DNA from: Deltaproteobacteria bacterium
Lineage (GTDB): Bacteria; Desulfobacterota_B; Binatia; UBA9968
Reading direction: 5' to 3'
Assembly: GCA_016193385.1 (NCBI GenBank)
Contig: JACPSF010000105.1
Location: 1 to 8,506, forward strand
DNA length: 8,506 nucleotides
Under the pieces are notes generated by a model. It saw nothing but the letters and a program-made list of their open reading frames with translations. It had not been told where the DNA came from and made no database searches. The stretch's first letter is position 1. Each line of letters begins with the position of its first letter. The position numbers were made by a program, and so were the translations under genes. This document shows positions 1 through 6,389 of this stretch, one piece after another.

Positions 1-968
1 ACGATCTTTTCAATTTCCTCGCCGGAAACCGGATCGAGCTCCAGGCTCGCCTTCTTGGCCTCCTCCAGAAACTCCGGGTCCTTCAACGTCTCCTGAAAGG
101 CTCGCCGTAGAAGCTGCATGCGATCCTTGGGTGTGCCTGGGGGTAACGCATAAAGATAGGTTATGGCACTGGTGTCATGGATTCCTGCTTGAATCAGGTT
201 ACGCCCCTCCTCCGTTTTTGCGAGGCTTATCGTGAGCGCTACTTTAGGAAGATCGGGATGGGGCTTCGGAGCGCTTTGAAGGACGATATGGAATGAGCCC
301 GAGTCGAGTTGCTTTTTCCAGGTCAATTTCGCCGATGCCCACGAGAGCCCGCAAAGACCGTGGACTTCACCGCTCTCCGCTGCCATGCGGATCTCGGTTG
401 TTCCCTTGTAGCCGGCAACGATCTGGATCGGCAGACCGGTGGCCTCCCTGATGATGGCGGCCACGTCGTAGGGTGTGGCTCCGGGAGGAGTCGCGCCCAT
501 CTTGACCGGGGTTTTTGCGGTCATCCATTGTTCGGCGCTGGTGACACCGCTCTCCTTGCTGAGCAAGCAGAGATCATGGTTTTTGACCGGAGCGCCGATA
601 TATTCAAACTTACGCACGTCGAACTGGATTCCCTTGCGCCCGATGACCTGCGCTACGACCAGTGTCCCGATCCAGTTCCCGATGGTCAAGCCATCGGGTT
701 TGGCCTGATTGTAGAGATAGTTCGCTGCAATGATAAATCCGGCCCCGGGCATATTATCGACGATGATCGTGGGGCTGCCGGGAATGTGCTTCGGCATATG
801 CCGCGCCAGTGTCCTGGAGTAGGTATCAAAGCCTCCGCCGGCGGAACCGCCGACGATGATGCGAATAGTTTTGCCTTCGTAAAAAGGCGCCGCAGCCTCG
901 GCCGGCTGGGACACAAAGACAAAGCCGACCAAAATCGCCAACGCCACAAGAGCGCTTTTCAGGATCAT
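1..968 (-). CDS. Bug/TctC-type solute-binding receptor of the TTT (tripartite tricarboxylate transporter) family, 3' end missing
   Basis: A periplasmic receptor that captures a small, usually carboxylated solute. In the known family it delivers the solute to a TctA/TctB membrane pair. I translated it from the reverse complement: ATG at 968, then 322 open codons to the left edge. A signal peptide covers residues 1-26 (MILK start, hydrophobic core, AEA-A cleavage site). The mature N-terminus has the family pattern GKTIRIIVGGSAGGGFD (32-48), followed by PGAG (74-77), NYLYNQAKPDG (83-93), and the ligand-loop motif GYKG (187-190) before EIRMAAESGEVHG. The C-terminal helix pattern PKDRMQLLRRAFQETLKDPE (280-299) is present, so probably only a few residues are lost beyond the edge. 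The start follows GGAGG and a G-run. It is the last visible gene of the minus-strand operon, 61 nt after the TAXI gene. TctA/TctB genes are not visible; they could lie beyond the edge or be absent. The solute is unknown. Confidence 0.88.
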   Translation of the reverse strand, partial: MILKSALVALAILVGFVFVSQPAEAAAPFYEGKTIRIIVGGSAGGGFDTYSRTLARHMPKHIPGSPTIIVDNMPGAGFIIAANYLYNQAKPDGLTIGNWIGTLVVAQVIGRKGIQFDVRKFEYIGAPVKNHDLCLLSKESGVTSAEQWMTAKTPVKMGATPPGATPYDVAAIIREATGLPIQIVAGYKGTTEIRMAAESGEVHGLCGLSWASAKLTWKKQLDSGSFHIVLQSAPKPHPDLPKVALTISLAKTEEGRNLIQAGIHDTSAITYLYALPPGTPKDRMQLLRRAFQETLKDPEFLEEAKKASLELDPVSGEEIEKI

Positions 969-1029
969 GATTTGCCCCCCTTTCCTCCGCCGGTTTTTAT
1001 TTGGCGGGCATCCGCTCGAAAGCGAGATT

Positions 1030-2076
1030 CTACTGGCAGATCTCCTTCATTTGAGCTTCGTGCTTTGCGGTCCAGACGCCCACTTCTTTGTAGAATTTGA
1101 TCGCCCCCGGATGATACGGGACCGTAAAATTGGTGATTGCCTGGGTCTCCTTCGTCCACCGCTTGAGCAGCGAGTGCTTGGGCTGGATCTCGCCGAGATG
1201 TTCCCACCAGGCTTTGACCAGGGTATAGACGGTCCTTTCGCTCACTTTCGTGGAACCTGAGAGCGTGAGCGGATAGCCGATCATATTGGCGCCCTCTTTG
1301 ACACCGGCGCTGGCCGGGGCTTTCGCGACCGACGCACCCACTTTGGCGAGAATTTTGGCGGCGGCCTCGGTGTTCGGCACGGTCAGGAAGCGAATCGGCT
1401 CACGGGCGTTGGCCTCCTCGTCAATGGCGATGCCCACTCCCGTGTTAGTTGCATCGACTCGCCCTTCCGTAACGCCCTGCGTGCCGTCGGCCATGTTCGA
1501 TACCCGAACCTGGATTACCTCGCTGGGCTTCACTCCGGCGATTTCCAGCGCGGCGTTCAGAAAGGTCTGGTTGGCGGCATGACCGCCGTAATCCCACGCA
1601 ACGCGCTTTCCCCTGAGGTCTTTGAGTTCCTTGATGTCGGATCTATCGCGAACGAATATCCCGGTGAAAAATGGGAAGACGCCTCCGGAAACTACGCGGA
1701 GAGCCGGACTCGGCTTCGGAAAGTTGCCGGTTCCAGTCATGGCCATGTAAGAATCGATAGTGTTGATGATCCCGAACTCCAGCTCCCCATTCTGCAAGAG
1801 GGAGATCCATGCGTTGGGTCCACTATGGGGCTGAACCCTCACTGAGATCGGGGTGTGATTGCTGCCCACCGCAGCCAAAGCCGTGCCCATGGCATGAGCG
1901 CCCGTTCCGGCCTGGTTGGTTCCGATCGTCGTGGTGCGCGGGAGGTCCGCGCTCGTGTTGCTGACCGGGCCGCAATCCACCCTGGCAGCTATGGCCGGTC
2001 CGACATGGAAAAAGGCCAACCAAGCCAAGCCCCAAGCCGCCAGCATCGTTACTGATCCAACAGACTTCTTTCCCAT
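1030..2076 (-). CDS. TAXI family TRAP transporter solute-binding subunit
   Basis: Extracytoplasmic receptor (348 aa) that should hand its ligand to the fused TRAP permease encoded just upstream in the same operon. A signal peptide is clear: GKK, a hydrophobic stretch at residues 10-28, and AIA-A cleavage near 30. The mature protein shows TAXI features in order: TTTIGTNQAGTGAHAMGTAL (48-67), the inter-strand segment LLQNGELEFGIINT (93-106), DLRGKRVAWDYGGHA (153-167), then VTEGRVDATNTGVG (202-215). The tail VPYHPGAIKFYKEVGVW (319-335) is also typical of the family. Length is normal. The ATG is preceded by AGGAGG 4 nt upstream. The usual TAXI glycine-rich site (GSPGG-like) is replaced by GTNQAGTG, and Cys35 lies just after the predicted signal peptide. 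TAXI ligands are known in few cases (glutamate, 2-oxoglutarate and related acids), so the substrate is not assigned. Confidence 0.93.
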   Translation of the reverse strand: MGKKSVGSVTMLAAWGLAWLAFFHVGPAIAARVDCGPVSNTSADLPRTTTIGTNQAGTGAHAMGTALAAVGSNHTPISVRVQPHSGPNAWISLLQNGELEFGIINTIDSYMAMTGTGNFPKPSPALRVVSGGVFPFFTGIFVRDRSDIKELKDLRGKRVAWDYGGHAANQTFLNAALEIAGVKPSEVIQVRVSNMADGTQGVTEGRVDATNTGVGIAIDEEANAREPIRFLTVPNTEAAAKILAKVGASVAKAPASAGVKEGANMIGYPLTLSGSTKVSERTVYTLVKAWWEHLGEIQPKHSLLKRWTKETQAITNFTVPYHPGAIKFYKEVGVWTAKHEAQMKEICQ

Positions 2077-2119
2077 ATGCCCTCCTTTTTCTACCGGTTT
2101 TCGGATTGAACTCTACACC

Positions 2120-4144
2120 TTAAGATTTTTCCTGCCCGGCCTGAGGCAGCTCTCCCGCAGATGCGGCGGCCACCTTTTCCTGCGTGTGTAGTCCCAAGCC
2201 GGTCCGTGCTCGACCCCGCGCTCGCAACTCTCCCGCCACCAGGAAGATCGCCAAGATCGACCCGGCAATGTTGGCGGCCCAACTGAAGTAGATGAGGTTG
2301 CCGCTGCTCACGATGGGAAGAAGTAGCCCGAGGGAGGCGGCGAAGAAGAGCGACCGGCGGATAAACCCGACTCCACGGAAAAGATAGCCGACCATGCCGA
2401 CGCCAAGCAAGATGGCTCCGAGAATAGCCGTGATCACCGACAAGGCGACGGTATGCCAGTGACCTATCAAAAGGAGTGAAGGTGACATAACGAACAGAAA
2501 CGGAACGACGTAGGCTATGGCGCACAGGCGCATACCTTCCCAGCCGGTGCGCATGGGATCAGTTTTGGCGATGGAGGCGGCCGCATAAGTCGCCAGGCAG
2601 ACCGGAGGCGTGATCATGCTCAGCATGCCGAAATAAAAAATGAATAGATGAGCGGCGAGTGGAAGGATTCCTAACTGGGCGAGGCTTGGGGCCACCAGGA
2701 CAGCCAAAAGGATATAGACCGCCGTCGTCGGCATCCCCATGCCGAGGATGATGCTGATGATGGCAGTAAGAAAAAGCAGCAAGAACGCGCTGCTCTGGCC
2801 CACGTTAATCAGGGTAAAGGTTAAAGTAAATCCGAGGCCCGTGAGCTGGAGAACGCCGATGACGACGCCGGCGAGACCTGTGACCGCGGCAATTTCCAGC
2901 AGACCCCGTCCCGTACTGGAAAGGATATTGAGAAGCTCGCGCGGTCCGAGCTTAATTCCCGGAGTCAACCACCCGATCACAAGGGCTGCTCCGGTAGCAG
3001 TGACCGCAGCCTCCTCCGGCCTGCGGTTCAAGATAAACATGTACAGGATCAGCACCGCGAGCGGGCCTATGAAGCCCGCCGATCTCTTCATGACCGGAAG
3101 CAGCCGGGGCAGCTCCTCACGAGGCAATCCCCGAATGCCGTCACGGGCCGCCAATAGGTCGACCTCGATGTAAAGCGCTACGTAGTAGAGGATCGCCGGC
3201 ACGAACGCGGCCAACGCCACCTCCGCATAGGGGAGTGTCAGATACTCCGCGATGAGAAACGCCGCAGCTCCCATGACCGGCGGCATGATCTGCCCGCCGG
3301 TGGAAGCGACCGCCTCGATTGCTGCGGCAACTGGAGCCGGATATCCGGCCCTCCGCATCATCGGGATCGTAAACGTGCCATCGACGACGACGTTGGCCAC
3401 CGCGCTGCCGCTGATATTCCCAAAAAGGCTCGAGGAGACAATAGCTATCTTGGCCGGACCGCCGCGGAAGCGGCCCATCACCGCTAGGGCGAAATCACTC
3501 AGAAAAGCTGCCCCACCGGTAGCGTAAAGCGTCTCCCCGAAGAGGATGAACACCAACACGATGCTCGCGCCAATTTTAAGCGCGATACCGAAGATACCGT
3601 TGGCGTCGAGATAGAGGTACGTAGACAATCGCGGTATGGCCCAACCCTTGCCGTAGAAATCGCCCGGAAAGATATACGCAAAAAGCGCATAAAAGAGAAA
3701 AAAGAGGGCGATGATCACCAAGGGCCAACCAACGAGCCGCCTGCAGGCCTCAACCAACAAAACCACAGTGACGAAGCCCAGGACGACTCGCTCGGGGTGA
3801 ATCTCGCCCAGCGACTTTGACAGCGTCGGATAATAGATAAAGATGTAGAGTCCGACCACGAGCCCGGCGACCGCCGCCAGGAGATCGTACCAGGGAACCC
3901 GATCAAGATGGCCCCAGGCTCCCTCCGGGACTATAAGGAAGGTGCTGAAAAGCGCCAGGGCCAGAAAAAGCCCGACGTACTGCTCGGGAAAGACCAGCCA
4001 GTTCAGGCGCTGCGGCAGATCGAGCAAGAAGAAAATCCCGGCCAGCGGCATGCCGATAAGCGCGAGATTGGCAATCCAGTTGATGGGACCCTGGAGGGGA
4101 CGCGAGCGCGGCAGTTCTTCAATGGCCATGTTGCGCCTGTGCAC
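2120..4144 (-). CDS. TRAP transporter fused permease subunit (DctQ-DctM fusion, TAXI-type)
   Basis: Inner-membrane permease (up to 674 aa) for ion-gradient-driven uptake with the TAXI receptor downstream. The N-terminal small-subunit part has hydrophobic segments near residues 24-42, 56-72, 88-106, 119-132 and 140-158. The large-subunit part carries the signatures of fused TRAP permeases: SSSLFGNISGSAVANVVVDG (237-256), GGQIMPPVMGAAAFLIAEYL (283-302), ILGMGMPTTAVYILLAVLVA (466-485) and GMLSMITPPVCLATYAAASI (506-525). A polar tail of about 35 residues ends the protein. The longest reading starts at a GTG at 4144, 3 nt after the stop of the upstream small ORF. An in-frame ATG at 4129 would give 669 aa and looks more natural. 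Neither has a strong Shine-Dalgarno, which suggests coupling to the upstream ORF. The stop lies 43 nt before the TAXI gene. Confidence 0.95.
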   Translation of the reverse strand: MHRRNMAIEELPRSRPLQGPINWIANLALIGMPLAGIFFLLDLPQRLNWLVFPEQYVGLFLALALFSTFLIVPEGAWGHLDRVPWYDLLAAVAGLVVGLYIFIYYPTLSKSLGEIHPERVVLGFVTVVLLVEACRRLVGWPLVIIALFFLFYALFAYIFPGDFYGKGWAIPRLSTYLYLDANGIFGIALKIGASIVLVFILFGETLYATGGAAFLSDFALAVMGRFRGGPAKIAIVSSSLFGNISGSAVANVVVDGTFTIPMMRRAGYPAPVAAAIEAVASTGGQIMPPVMGAAAFLIAEYLTLPYAEVALAAFVPAILYYVALYIEVDLLAARDGIRGLPREELPRLLPVMKRSAGFIGPLAVLILYMFILNRRPEEAAVTATGAALVIGWLTPGIKLGPRELLNILSSTGRGLLEIAAVTGLAGVVIGVLQLTGLGFTLTFTLINVGQSSAFLLLFLTAIISIILGMGMPTTAVYILLAVLVAPSLAQLGILPLAAHLFIFYFGMLSMITPPVCLATYAAASIAKTDPMRTGWEGMRLCAIAYVVPFLFVMSPSLLLIGHWHTVALSVITAILGAILLGVGMVGYLFRGVGFIRRSLFFAASLGLLLPIVSSGNLIYFSWAANIAGSILAIFLVAGELRARGRARTGLGLHTQEKVAAASAGELPQAGQEKS

Positions 4145-4147
4145 TCT

Positions 4148-4279
4148 TTATTGTTGGACCGGAAATTCGCGGCCCTCGACGACGTGGCCGTCGTCATCGA
4201 TGGCCGAAGATCGCTTTTTCCGCATCGCTCCCATGGACAGGTGATTTGACCGTACCTGGCTTCTGTCTTGGGCTTCCAT
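4148..4279 (-). CDS. Candidate small protein (43 aa) leading the TRAP operon
   Basis: Not recognised. It reads MEAQDRSQVR at the start and VVEGREFPVQQ at the end, with a basic patch MRKKRSS in the middle and an acidic AIDDDGH after it. It has no hydrophobic segment, so a soluble cytoplasmic peptide is expected. The case for translation is the ribosome site: AGGAGGG lies 8 nt before the ATG, the best such site in the minus-strand cluster near the permease. The TAA stop is 3 nt from the permease GTG and 18 nt from its ATG, an arrangement suited to translational coupling. It could be a leader peptide, a small accessory protein of the transporter, or chance. The same frame stays open upstream into the divergent operon to about 4765, but the ribosome site argues for this start. 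Confidence 0.5.
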   Translation of the reverse strand: MEAQDRSQVRSNHLSMGAMRKKRSSAIDDDGHVVEGREFPVQQ

Positions 4280-4307
4280 ATCCTGCACCCTCCTGGTTGT
4301 CAAGGGA

Positions 4308-4325
4308 CGTTTGGCGCAACAAACG
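4308..4325. promoter_or_regulatory. Perfect 6+6 inverted repeat, candidate operator in the divergent intergenic region
   Basis: CGTTTG, a 6-nt spacer (GCGCAA), then CAAACG form a perfect inverted repeat. The symmetry continues on both sides with GA(C) and (G)GTC if one base is bulged. It lies between the small ORF that opens the transporter operon and the candidate promoter of the carboxylase operon. A dimeric regulator here could control both directions. No regulator gene is visible, so the protein partner is unknown. Confidence 0.4.
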
Positions 4326-4347
4326 GTCGGCCGGGCATAACGGCTTC

Positions 4348-4374
4348 TTGACGGGATGGCAGATATCCTATAAA
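4348..4374 (+). promoter_or_regulatory. Candidate sigma70-type promoter for the carboxylase operon
   Basis: A TTGACG box (4348-4353) is followed after 15 nt by TATAAA (4369-4374), inside the only AT-rich stretch of the intergenic region. Each hexamer is one base from consensus, but the spacing is shorter than the usual 16-18 nt. If used, transcription would begin near 4380 and leave a leader of about 110 nt before the BCCP start codon. Confidence 0.4.
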
Positions 4375-4394
4375 CAAATTCATCCGAGCTGCAG

Positions 4395-4462
4395 CCGGCC
4401 CTCGGTCGCTCTGATGCTCCGGAGCCCCGGGGAGCGCAGCGAGCGCGGCCGCGAGGGGCCGG
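4395..4462 (+). repeat. Nested GC-rich inverted repeat (strong hairpin) in the presumed leader of the carboxylase operon
   Basis: The outer arms are CCGGCCCTCGG (4395-4405) and CCGCGAGGGGCCGG (4449-4462), pairing with small bulges and extended by TCGCTC/GAGCG. Inside lies GCTCCGGAGCCCCGGGGAGC (4416-4435), which can fold on itself. The structure ends about 10 nt before the purine-rich ribosome site of the BCCP gene. It has no following T-run, so it is not a simple intrinsic terminator. It may affect translation or transcript stability, or be an interspersed palindromic element. Confidence 0.5.
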
Positions 4463-4490
4463 CAAACCAAGGGGAGGGAGAGATACGACA

Positions 4491-5021
4491 TTGACCGAGG
4501 ATGAAGTCCTACAAATTCTCAATCTGATAGAAAAATCGAGCTTTGATTTCCTGCAACTCGAACTCGGGGATCTAAAGCTCATGGTAAGCAAGAGCGGATA
4601 CATACCGGGCACCGCCGCCAATTCGTGGGCTGCTGCGGCCCCTGTTGGCCGGCCTGTAATCTCGTCCACCGCGGAAACGAAAGAGCCGGCAGCGCAGGCC
4701 AAGCCGGCCCGGGCCGAGGCAAAGCCCATAGACACCGGTGTTGTGGAGGGCGCGGTCGCGATCACCGCGCCGATGGTCGGAACCTTTTACACCGCGCCGG
4801 AACCAGGCGCGGCTCCCTTCGTTCAACTCGGCGCCCGCGTCGACGAGGACGCGACGGTAGGTCTCATCGAAGTGATGAAAGTGTTCAACGCCGTTAAGTC
4901 GGGGGCCCCCGGCGTCATTGCCAAGATCTGCGTCGAAAACGGCCAGATTGTTGAATACGGACAAACGCTCTTCCTGGTCCGCCCGGAGGTGGTCTTGGAT
5001 AATGAGGACCCGCCGGAATGA
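4491..5021 (+). CDS. accB: Biotin carboxyl carrier protein (AccB-type BCCP)
   Basis: Carries the biotin that shuttles CO2 between the biotin carboxylase and the carboxyltransferase encoded downstream. It is 176 aa. The N-terminal domain (residues 1-36) resembles the AccB N-terminus: a helix with LNLIEKS, then a strand pair around LQLELGDLKLMVSK. A flexible Ala/Pro/Lys linker spans about 40-85. The biotinyl domain (87-166) begins APMVGTFYTAPEPGAAPF, including the AccB-type thumb loop, and has the biotinylation motif EVMKV with Lys130 as acceptor (usual form EAMKM). The start is TTG behind GGGGAGGGAGAG; the next in-frame ATG would remove the N-terminal domain. It overlaps the biotin carboxylase by 4 nt (ATGA), implying coupled translation. 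The symbol reflects the family: with an OadA-like partner instead of AccA/AccD, the complex is probably not acetyl-CoA carboxylase. Confidence 0.92.
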   Translation: MTEDEVLQILNLIEKSSFDFLQLELGDLKLMVSKSGYIPGTAANSWAAAAPVGRPVISSTAETKEPAAQAKPARAEAKPIDTGVVEGAVAITAPMVGTFYTAPEPGAAPFVQLGARVDEDATVGLIEVMKVFNAVKSGAPGVIAKICVENGQIVEYGQTLFLVRPEVVLDNEDPPE

Positions 5022-6379
5022 GCATCACGCGCGTTCTGGTGGCCAACCGGGGTGAGATCGCCGTCCGCATCATCAAAGCCTGTCGAGCCTTGGGAATAGA
5101 ATCGGTCGCGGCCGTCTCGCAGGCAGACAGAGAAAGCCTCCCCGCGCGAACGGCGGACCGTGCCGTCTGCATCGGCCCGCCGCGCTCCGCTGATAGTTAC
5201 CTCAAAATCGACTCGATCATCGCCGCCGCCCTGGGCACGGCTTCGAACGCGGTCCATCCTGGATACGGCTTTCTCGCCGAAAAGCCGGAGCTGGCAGAAG
5301 CCTGTGCCAGGCACGGCCTTACGTTTATCGGGCCCCGGCCGGAAAACATCCGGCAGATGGGCAACAAGCTGCTGGCCCGGGCGGCGGTCAGCGAATTTGG
5401 CATACCCGTGGTGCCCGGCTCCAAGAAAGTGAAAAACCTCGCTGAGGCTTCCCGCATCGCCCAAGAGATTGGATTTCCCGTCCTCTGCAAGGCCGCAGCG
5501 GGTGGCGGCGGGCGGGGGATCAAGATAGTCGCGGATCCTAAGCAGCTCCGGGAGGCCTTCGAGACCGCGGCCGCGGAGGCGAGAGCCGCATTTGGAGATG
5601 ACACCCTGTACTTCGAGCGCTATATCCCGAACGCCCGGCACATCGAGGTCCAAGTGCTCGGCGACCGCTTCGGCAACGTCATTCACGTCGGCGAGCGCGA
5701 CTGCTCCCTGCAACGGCGCTACCAGAAAGTCATCGAAGAGGCCCCGGCACCACGCTTATCCGAAGCCCTGAGGGAGGAGATCCGCCAGGCGGCGGCGACC
5801 GTGGCTCGCAACCTCCACTACGAGAATGCCGGCACCGTTGAGTTCATCGTGGATCAAGACCGGGGAGCGTTTTATTTCCTCGAGGTGAACACCCGTATTC
5901 AGGTCGAGCATCCGGTGACGGAAATGATCACGGGCACCGACTTGGTGCAAGAACAGATTCGGATTGCCGACGGGCGGCCGCTGAGCCTTACCCAGTCGGA
6001 GGTGCGGTTCAGCGGGCACGCGATCGAGTGCCGCATCACCGCCGAGTCGCCGAGCCACGGATTCCGGCCTTGTCCCGGCTCCATCGTCGACTGGCGCCCC
6101 GCCGAGGGTCCGTCCGTCCGGGTGGACAGCCACTGTTTTCCAGGGTACGTCGTTCCGCCGTTCTACGATTCCCTGCTCGCCAAGTTGATCACGCGAGGTG
6201 ACGATCGCAGCGAAGCGCTCGAACGCATGCGGCTGGCCCTGGAGAACTTCACCGTCCGCGGCGTCGATACGGTCATCCCGTTTCTCCGCTTTCTGCTGCA
6301 TCACCCGGATTACACGGCGGGAAAAGTGAATACCCGCTGGCTCGAGGCCCAGGTCGAACAGTTCTCTCACTGCGCCTAG
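5018..6379 (+). CDS. accC: Biotin carboxylase subunit (AccC-like)
   Basis: ATP-dependent carboxylation of biotin on the BCCP using bicarbonate; cytoplasmic. It is 453 aa, close to E. coli AccC (449). The N-terminal domain starts ITRVLVANRGEIAVRIIKA (3-21). The ATP-grasp domain has Lys117, Lys158 with the glycine loop AAAGGGGRG (159-167), His208 in HIEVQVLGD, and ERDCSLQRRYQKVIEEAPAP (226-245). Catalytic and metal residues Glu275, Glu289, Asn291, Arg293, Glu297 and Arg339 (HAIECRI) are present. The C-terminal domain includes GYVVPPFYDSLLAKLI (376-391). The residue matching E. coli His236 is Tyr235; this position varies among biotin carboxylases, and Lys237 next to it is kept, so activity is expected. 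It lies between BCCP (4-nt overlap) and the carboxyltransferase (10-nt gap). The accC symbol denotes the family; the physiological complex may differ. Confidence 0.94.
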   Translation: MSITRVLVANRGEIAVRIIKACRALGIESVAAVSQADRESLPARTADRAVCIGPPRSADSYLKIDSIIAAALGTASNAVHPGYGFLAEKPELAEACARHGLTFIGPRPENIRQMGNKLLARAAVSEFGIPVVPGSKKVKNLAEASRIAQEIGFPVLCKAAAGGGGRGIKIVADPKQLREAFETAAAEARAAFGDDTLYFERYIPNARHIEVQVLGDRFGNVIHVGERDCSLQRRYQKVIEEAPAPRLSEALREEIRQAAATVARNLHYENAGTVEFIVDQDRGAFYFLEVNTRIQVEHPVTEMITGTDLVQEQIRIADGRPLSLTQSEVRFSGHAIECRITAESPSHGFRPCPGSIVDWRPAEGPSVRVDSHCFPGYVVPPFYDSLLAKLITRGDDRSEALERMRLALENFTVRGVDTVIPFLRFLLHHPDYTAGKVNTRWLEAQVEQFSHCA

Positions 6380-6389
6380 AGGAAAACGG

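Noticed and set aside
969..1029. Terminator or promoter between the TAXI and Bug genes
   Set aside because: Only very small stems (CTCG/CGAG, CGCC/GGCG) and no T-run after them; the gap looks like an ordinary intra-operon spacer.
309..1100. Plus-strand open frame of 263 codons at the left end
   Set aside because: It overlaps, antisense, the Bug receptor, whose signal peptide and family motifs are unambiguous; it also runs into the TAXI gene.
4395..4462. Intrinsic terminator in the intergenic region
   Set aside because: The hairpin is strong but has no T-run after it on either strand, and it sits directly upstream of a start site.
4280..4765. Upstream extension of the small minus-strand ORF through the divergent promoter into the BCCP gene
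   Set aside because: It would be antisense to the BCCP N-terminus and would skip the strong ribosome site before 4279; only the last 43 codons are plausible.
4823..5713. Long minus-strand open frame (296 codons) opposite the carrier and biotin carboxylase genes
   Set aside because: It lies antisense to two clear conserved genes, shows no recognisable motif, and is the kind of frame high-GC codon bias produces.
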